Shown here: piece after piece, positions 5,970 through 9,151 of the stretch
How the letters are laid out: each line of letters begins with the position of its first letter
Numbering within the stretch: the first letter of the stretch is position 1
Notes under the pieces: generated by a model
Databases searched by the model: none
Seen by the model: the letters and a program-made list of their open reading frames with translations, nothing else
Told to the model about the DNA's origin: nothing
Assembly (NCBI GenBank): GCA_030643455.1
Contig: DAOWLV010000098.1
Location: forward strand, 1 to 9,151
Direction of reading: 5' to 3'
Origin: Candidatus Krumholzibacteriia bacterium
GTDB lineage: Bacteria > Krumholzibacteriota > Krumholzibacteriia > LZORAL124-64-63
DNA: 9,151 nt
Made by a program: the position numbers and the translations under genes

Positions 5970-7181
5970 TCAGGATCCTTTCATCCGGAACAGGTCGGAC
6001 ACTCCGGGCAGGATGAGCATGCAGTCTCCGTAACTGTAGAACCGCATCCGCTCGGCAACCGCGTGAGCATAGACCAACGGCCAGGTTTTTTCACCTGCCA
6101 GGGCAGCCACGAGCATCAGCAGGGACGATCCCGGCAGATGGAAATTCGTCAGCAGGCCATCCACGGCGGAGACCTTGTCCGGTGGGCGCAGAAAAAGGCG
6201 GGTCTGACCCACCACATCCCAGTGGCCCTCCCGACGCACGGCCTCGCCCTCGAACTCGCGCAAACCTTCATCGGCCCCGGACCCGAAGGTCAGGTGGTCA
6301 GGGCCGTGGTCGGGCAGACCCAGTCGGGACACCGTTTCGAGGACCCGCAGGGAAGTCGTGCCCACCGCGATGACCCGCCCCCCGCTGCGGCGTGTTTCGG
6401 CGATGCGCAAGGCGGTTTCCGGTGGCAGATGGAAATACTCCCTGTGCAATCGGCGCGCGGTGATTTGCTCGGTGGTGGGTTCGCGAAAAGTGCCCGGGCC
6501 CACATGCAGGGAAACCCGGGCCGTCTTCACTCCGGCGGTGGCGAGGGCATCCAGAATGGCCTCTGAAAAATGAAGACCCGCCGTCGGTGCCGCCACCGAA
6601 CCCGCACCTGTATCGTCCGGAACCGCGAACACGGTCTGATAACGTTCCCGGTCCCTTGTGCCCCGTGCGGAAACCAGATCCTCATGATCCCGCTTGATGT
6701 AGGGAGGCAGGGGCATCACTCCCCACTGTTCGGCCAAAAGACCCGGATCCTGCTCAGCGGTGAGGATGACCTGGCCCTGGTCCAGGCGTTCGGTAATCTC
6801 CAGCACTGGTGCATCGGAATCGCCGCTTGCCCCCCTCACCACCAACCGGGTGCCCGTCTTGAGACGTCGCCCCGGGCGAGCCAGGGCCAGCCACCTGTTG
6901 TCGGCCCCCACGGGCCGGACCAGCAGGACTTCCACCTGGCCGCCGGTGTCCTGGCGCGTCGTCAACAGGCGTGCCGGCAGGACCCGGCTTTCATTGAGCA
7001 CAAGAAGGTCCCCGGCCCGCAGTATTTCCGGAATCTGCCGGAACACCCTCTCACCCGCTACCTGGCAGCCGGGTTCCACCAGCAGGATGCGAGAATCTCC
7101 CCGCCGGGCGGGCGGGTCCTGGGCGATCAGGTCCGTCGGGAGATCGAAATCATAGGGTCCGACTGTTGATGAAGCTGACAT
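5970..7181 (-). CDS. queA: S-adenosylmethionine:tRNA ribosyltransferase-isomerase QueA
   Basis: 403 residues against about 356 in E. coli. QueA transfers and rearranges the ribose of S-adenosylmethionine onto preQ1-modified tRNA to make epoxyqueuosine, the step after Tgt. Visible conserved blocks: YDFDLPTDLIAQDP (10-23), VMPLPPYIKR (155-164), RDRERYQTVFA (176-186), GSVAAPTAGLHF (194-205), HVGPGTF (226-232), VGTTSLRVLE (273-282), VDGLLTNFHLPGSSLLMLV (340-358) and RFYSYGDCMLI (380-390). The extra length comes mainly from a Gly/Asp-rich stretch at about 287-322, between the GTTS motif and the TNFHLP motif. Before TNFHLP the sequence reads RPPDKVS, where PGY is typical. The ATG start at 7181-7179 has no clear Shine-Dalgarno sequence. 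tgt begins 3 bp downstream, so the pair is surely co-expressed. Confidence 0.97.
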   Translation of the reverse strand: MSASSTVGPYDFDLPTDLIAQDPPARRGDSRILLVEPGCQVAGERVFRQIPEILRAGDLLVLNESRVLPARLLTTRQDTGGQVEVLLVRPVGADNRWLALARPGRRLKTGTRLVVRGASGDSDAPVLEITERLDQGQVILTAEQDPGLLAEQWGVMPLPPYIKRDHEDLVSARGTRDRERYQTVFAVPDDTGAGSVAAPTAGLHFSEAILDALATAGVKTARVSLHVGPGTFREPTTEQITARRLHREYFHLPPETALRIAETRRSGGRVIAVGTTSLRVLETVSRLGLPDHGPDHLTFGSGADEGLREFEGEAVRREGHWDVVGQTRLFLRPPDKVSAVDGLLTNFHLPGSSLLMLVAALAGEKTWPLVYAHAVAERMRFYSYGDCMLILPGVSDLFRMKGS

Positions 7182-7182
7182 G

Positions 7183-7195
7183 TCCGCGCGCCGGA
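7183..7195. repeat. short inverted repeat between ruvB and queA
   Basis: TCCG at 7183-7186 and CGGA at 7192-7195 flank CGCGC, filling nearly the whole 14-bp gap just upstream of the queA ATG, which lacks a Shine-Dalgarno. There is no T-run, so it is not a terminator. It may be chance in GC-rich DNA or may affect queA initiation. Confidence 0.25.
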
Positions 7196-8251
7196 TTAAA
7201 GGAGTTCACCCTGTCCGGGCGTGGCGCCGGACACAGGGATGGAATTGCCGTCGGAAGGTAGTTCAAGACCCAGATGGGTCCAGGCATGGACTGTGACCTC
7301 ACGCCCGCGGGGCGTCCGTTTCAACAGGCCCGACTGGATCAGGAACGGCTCCACCACATCCTCGAGAGTGTCGGCCTCTTCGCCCAGGCTGACGGACATG
7401 TTCTGGATACCCACGGGGCCGCCGCCAAAATGGGTGATGATCAACTGGAGATACCGCCGGTCCAGGGGTTCGAGACCCAGGACATCTACCCCCAGGCGGG
7501 TCAGACCCGCATTGGCATTGGCTTGATCGATGAGATCATGGCCATCGACCTGGGCGTAATCACGCACCCGGCGCAGCAGGCGGTTGGCCGCGCGGGGCGT
7601 GCCCCGGCTGCGGCGGGCGATTTCCAGGGCGCCGCCTTCGGTGATACCTATGCCCAGGATGCCCGCACTTCTGGTCACGATGATCGCCAGTTCCTCGGGT
7701 GGATAGAAATCGAGATGGGCCACGATGCCGAAACGGCTCCGCAGGGCCGGAGTGATCAACCCGGCGCGCGTGGTGGCCCCGATCAGCGTAAAAGGTTCCA
7801 GCTGAAGGTTGAAGTGGCGTGCGTTGGGACCCTTGTCGATGATCAGTTCGACACGCCAGTCCTCCATGGCCGGGTAGAGGTGTTCCTCGATGACGCGGCC
7901 CAGGCGGTGGATCTCGTCGATGAAGATGGCCCGACGGTCGGTCTGTTCGCTCAGCAGGGCGATCAATTCGGCGCTGTTGGTGAAGGCCGGTCCGCTGGTC
8001 AGCCGGATTTCAAGACCCATTTCGACGGCGAGGATCTGGGCCAGGGTGGTCTTACCCAGACCGGGAGGGCCGTGAAGCAGGACATGATCCAGCACTTCAC
8101 CCCTTTGCCGGGCGGCCTGGATGAAAACCCGCAGGTTGTCCTTGATCTTCTCCTGTCCGACAAAATCCGCCAGGTTCCGGGGCCTCAGGCTGAGATCCAG
8201 GTCCCCATCGCTTTTCTGTTCGTCGGGATCTGTCCACCGCTGTTCGTTCAC
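7196..8251 (-). CDS. ruvB: Holliday junction DNA helicase RuvB
   Basis: 351 residues. RuvB is the hexameric AAA+ ATPase that pulls DNA through the RuvA-bound junction. Visible motifs: the N-terminal LRPRNLADFVGQE, Walker A GPPGLGKTT at 61-69, Walker B IFIDEIHRL at 109-117, sensor 1 GATTRAGLIT at about 158-167, the arginine finger in RSRFG (R173), sensor 2 RGTPRAANRLLRR at about 216-228, and the winged-helix domain ending FLIQSGLLKRTPRGRE at 303-318. The start is GTG 8251-8249, with GAAAGG 6 nt upstream; an ATG at 8256-8254 is in another frame and stops after two codons. After the RTPRGR motif there is a tail of about 33 residues rich in Gly, Pro and Ser, somewhat longer than the minimal family end. 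The residue after EIHRL is Gly where Asn is usual. queA begins 14 bp downstream. Confidence 0.98.
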   Translation of the reverse strand: MNEQRWTDPDEQKSDGDLDLSLRPRNLADFVGQEKIKDNLRVFIQAARQRGEVLDHVLLHGPPGLGKTTLAQILAVEMGLEIRLTSGPAFTNSAELIALLSEQTDRRAIFIDEIHRLGRVIEEHLYPAMEDWRVELIIDKGPNARHFNLQLEPFTLIGATTRAGLITPALRSRFGIVAHLDFYPPEELAIIVTRSAGILGIGITEGGALEIARRSRGTPRAANRLLRRVRDYAQVDGHDLIDQANANAGLTRLGVDVLGLEPLDRRYLQLIITHFGGGPVGIQNMSVSLGEEADTLEDVVEPFLIQSGLLKRTPRGREVTVHAWTHLGLELPSDGNSIPVSGATPGQGELL

Positions 8252-8272
8252 GCCATGCCTTTCAGCAGTCTG

Positions 8273-8869
8273 CTAGAGATTCTGCAAAGCAGCCTTGACC
8301 CATCTTTCGAGATCCTGGTCGATCTCGCCGTCGGTGTGCCTGGCCCGCAAGAGGGCTTGCTCGGCCTGCGTCGGCGCCAGGCCCATGGCCCCCAGAACCG
8401 CCAGGGCCTGGCCCATTCCGTCCGGAATCCCGCCATCGGCACCGCCCTCAAGGTCCGGGCTGCCGGCCTCGGGCACCCTTTGTCCCAACTCGACCACCAG
8501 ACGGGCCGCGCTCTTCTTGCCGATTCCCGGCAATTTTATCAGGGCCTTTTCGTCACCGGTGCGAAGGTAGGAAGCGATCTGTCGGCCCGAGGCGCGGGAA
8601 AGCATCCCCATGGCCACCTTCGGCCCCACACCGGACACTGAAATCAGCAGGCGGAACATGGCCCGCTCCTCGGCCTCGACGAATCCGTAGAGGGACCAGT
8701 TGTCCTCGCGTACCGCCAGGTGCGTCCATAAATGCACGATTTGTCCCGGCGCAGGCAACCGCTCGGCCGACAGGGCGGACAGTTGCACGTCCAGGCCCAC
8801 GCCACCGCCCACCGAAACAATCGCCTCGGTGCCTCCCGAAACCAGTGTGCCTTCCAGAAACGCGATCAT
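8273..8869 (-). CDS. ruvA: Holliday junction branch migration protein RuvA
   Basis: 198 residues (E. coli RuvA has 203). RuvA tetramers bind the Holliday junction in a square-planar form and load the RuvB motors. Three regions are visible: an N-terminal OB-fold (about 1-63) starting MIAFLEGTL; two helix-hairpin-helix motifs, VSGVGPKVAMGML (about 78-90) and LPGIGKKSAARLVVEL (about 113-128); and, after a Gly/Asp/Pro-rich flexible linker (about 134-151), the small C-terminal domain III (about 152-198) that contacts RuvB. I chose ATG 8869-8867 because MIAxLxG is the family N-terminus and a GGAG lies 9 nt upstream; in-frame TTG/ATG codons at 8902 and 8899 would add an unneeded 10-11 residues. ruvB begins 21 bp downstream. 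The stop codon is TAG. Confidence 0.97.
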   Translation of the reverse strand: MIAFLEGTLVSGGTEAIVSVGGGVGLDVQLSALSAERLPAPGQIVHLWTHLAVREDNWSLYGFVEAEERAMFRLLISVSGVGPKVAMGMLSRASGRQIASYLRTGDEKALIKLPGIGKKSAARLVVELGQRVPEAGSPDLEGGADGGIPDGMGQALAVLGAMGLAPTQAEQALLRARHTDGEIDQDLERWVKAALQNL

Positions 8870-8934
8870 CGTCAATATCTCCAGCCGAAGTAGGTCCATC
8901 AACCGCTCGGCCCATTATCCGTTACAAATCGGGA

Positions 8935-9151
8935 TCAGGCCAGTCCGGAGAATTGTGACCGACCCGCGTGGGTCAGGGCCACCGCCAGGACATCGCTCAT
9001 ATCCAACGGGGGGGATTCCTTCAAGGCCAGCAACCGCATCACCATGAAGCGGACCTGTTCCTTGGTGGCGGCCCCGTTGCCCGTCAGGGCCTTTTTCACC
9101 TCGCGAGGTGCGTATTCGGCCACCGACAGGCCGGCAGAGGAGCCGGCCAAC
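8935..9151 (-). CDS. ruvC: RuvC Holliday junction resolvase, C-terminal part
   Basis: The open frame enters at the right edge of the window and stops with TGA at 8937-8935, so only about the last 72 residues are present. RuvC is the dimeric RNase H-fold endonuclease that nicks four-way DNA junctions after RuvAB branch migration. The visible part carries the typical C-terminal signature: a segment reading VAEYAPREVKKALTGNG, then the KEQV helix, then LDMSDVLAVALTHAG near the end. The two aspartates of DMSD correspond to the last acidic catalytic residues of the family (D-x-x-D; usually DAAD). The 5' part with the first catalytic aspartate and glutamate lies outside the window. ruvA follows after 65 bp in the same direction, the usual ruvCAB order. 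The identification is firm from sequence and context; nothing suggests it is broken. Confidence 0.96.
   Translation of the reverse strand, partial: LAGSSAGLSVAEYAPREVKKALTGNGAATKEQVRFMVMRLLALKESPPLDMSDVLAVALTHAGRSQFSGLA

Noticed and set aside
7182..7195. A preQ1 riboswitch ahead of queA-tgt
   Set aside because: The gap is only 14 bp, and the 131-bp tgt-yajC gap shows no preQ1 aptamer-like sequence either.
7274..8641. A 455-codon open frame on the plus strand opposite ruvB and ruvA
   Set aside because: It is antisense to two clearly conserved genes, has no recognisable domain, and its length is expected from GC-rich codon bias. The same applies to the plus-strand frames at 5691-6566, 4683-5585, 3100-3741 and 1901-2587.
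8870..8934. A GATAAT at 8919-8914 (minus strand) in the ruvC-ruvA gap, resembling a -10 box
   Set aside because: The sequence at the -35 distance, TGGCCT, matches only 3 of 6, and there is no extended -10. A promoter here is not supported.
1..9151. tRNA, rRNA, CRISPR, insertion sequence, prophage or toxin-antitoxin genes
   Set aside because: I read both strands for these and saw no supporting sequence; the window is occupied by ordinary core genes.

Overview
The window is a GC-rich bacterial chromosome segment in which every recognisable gene lies on the minus strand, so transcription runs from position 9151 towards 1. It looks like one long housekeeping operon or two abutting ones. In transcription order: ruvC (3' end only), ruvA, ruvB, queA, tgt, yajC, def, fmt, rsmB, a membrane-anchored triple-PASTA protein, rpe, and the first codons of a further gene running off the left edge. 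Nothing looks mobile, and I see no tRNA, rRNA, CRISPR array, prophage or insertion sequence.

Region by region: 8935-7196 encodes the Holliday-junction resolution machinery RuvC-RuvA-RuvB. 7181-4767 encodes QueA and Tgt, two enzymes of tRNA queuosine synthesis. A 131-bp gap, the only sizeable non-coding stretch, holds an imperfect tandem repeat and a weak promoter-like match. 4635-4315 encodes YajC, a Sec translocon accessory subunit. 4310-1451 encodes peptide deformylase, Met-tRNA formyltransferase and the 16S rRNA m5C967 methyltransferase RsmB, which act at the start and end of N-formylmethionine use and on the ribosome itself. 1446-721 encodes a PASTA-domain membrane protein without a kinase or transpeptidase domain. 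746-66 encodes ribulose-phosphate 3-epimerase. Spacing is tight: gaps of 65, 21, 14, 3, 131 and 4 bp, then ATGA overlaps at def/fmt and fmt/rsmB, 4 bp, a 26-bp overlap at PASTA/rpe, and a GTGA overlap at rpe/next gene. Translational coupling is therefore likely through the second half.

Organism: the block ruvCAB-queA-tgt-yajC and the block def-fmt-rsmB are both widespread in bacteria. The high GC, the frequent GTG/TTG starts and the junction rsmB-PASTA-rpe fit a diderm such as a deltaproteobacterial-type or FCB-type lineage (Gemmatimonadota, Krumholzibacteriota, Eisenbacteria and similar candidate phyla). This is inference from general gene order, and I cannot name the taxon.

I did not find a new defence, mobile or biosynthetic system. 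The points most worth a second look are the repeat upstream of yajC, non-consensus residues in the Tgt active site, and the stand-alone PASTA protein overlapping rpe.
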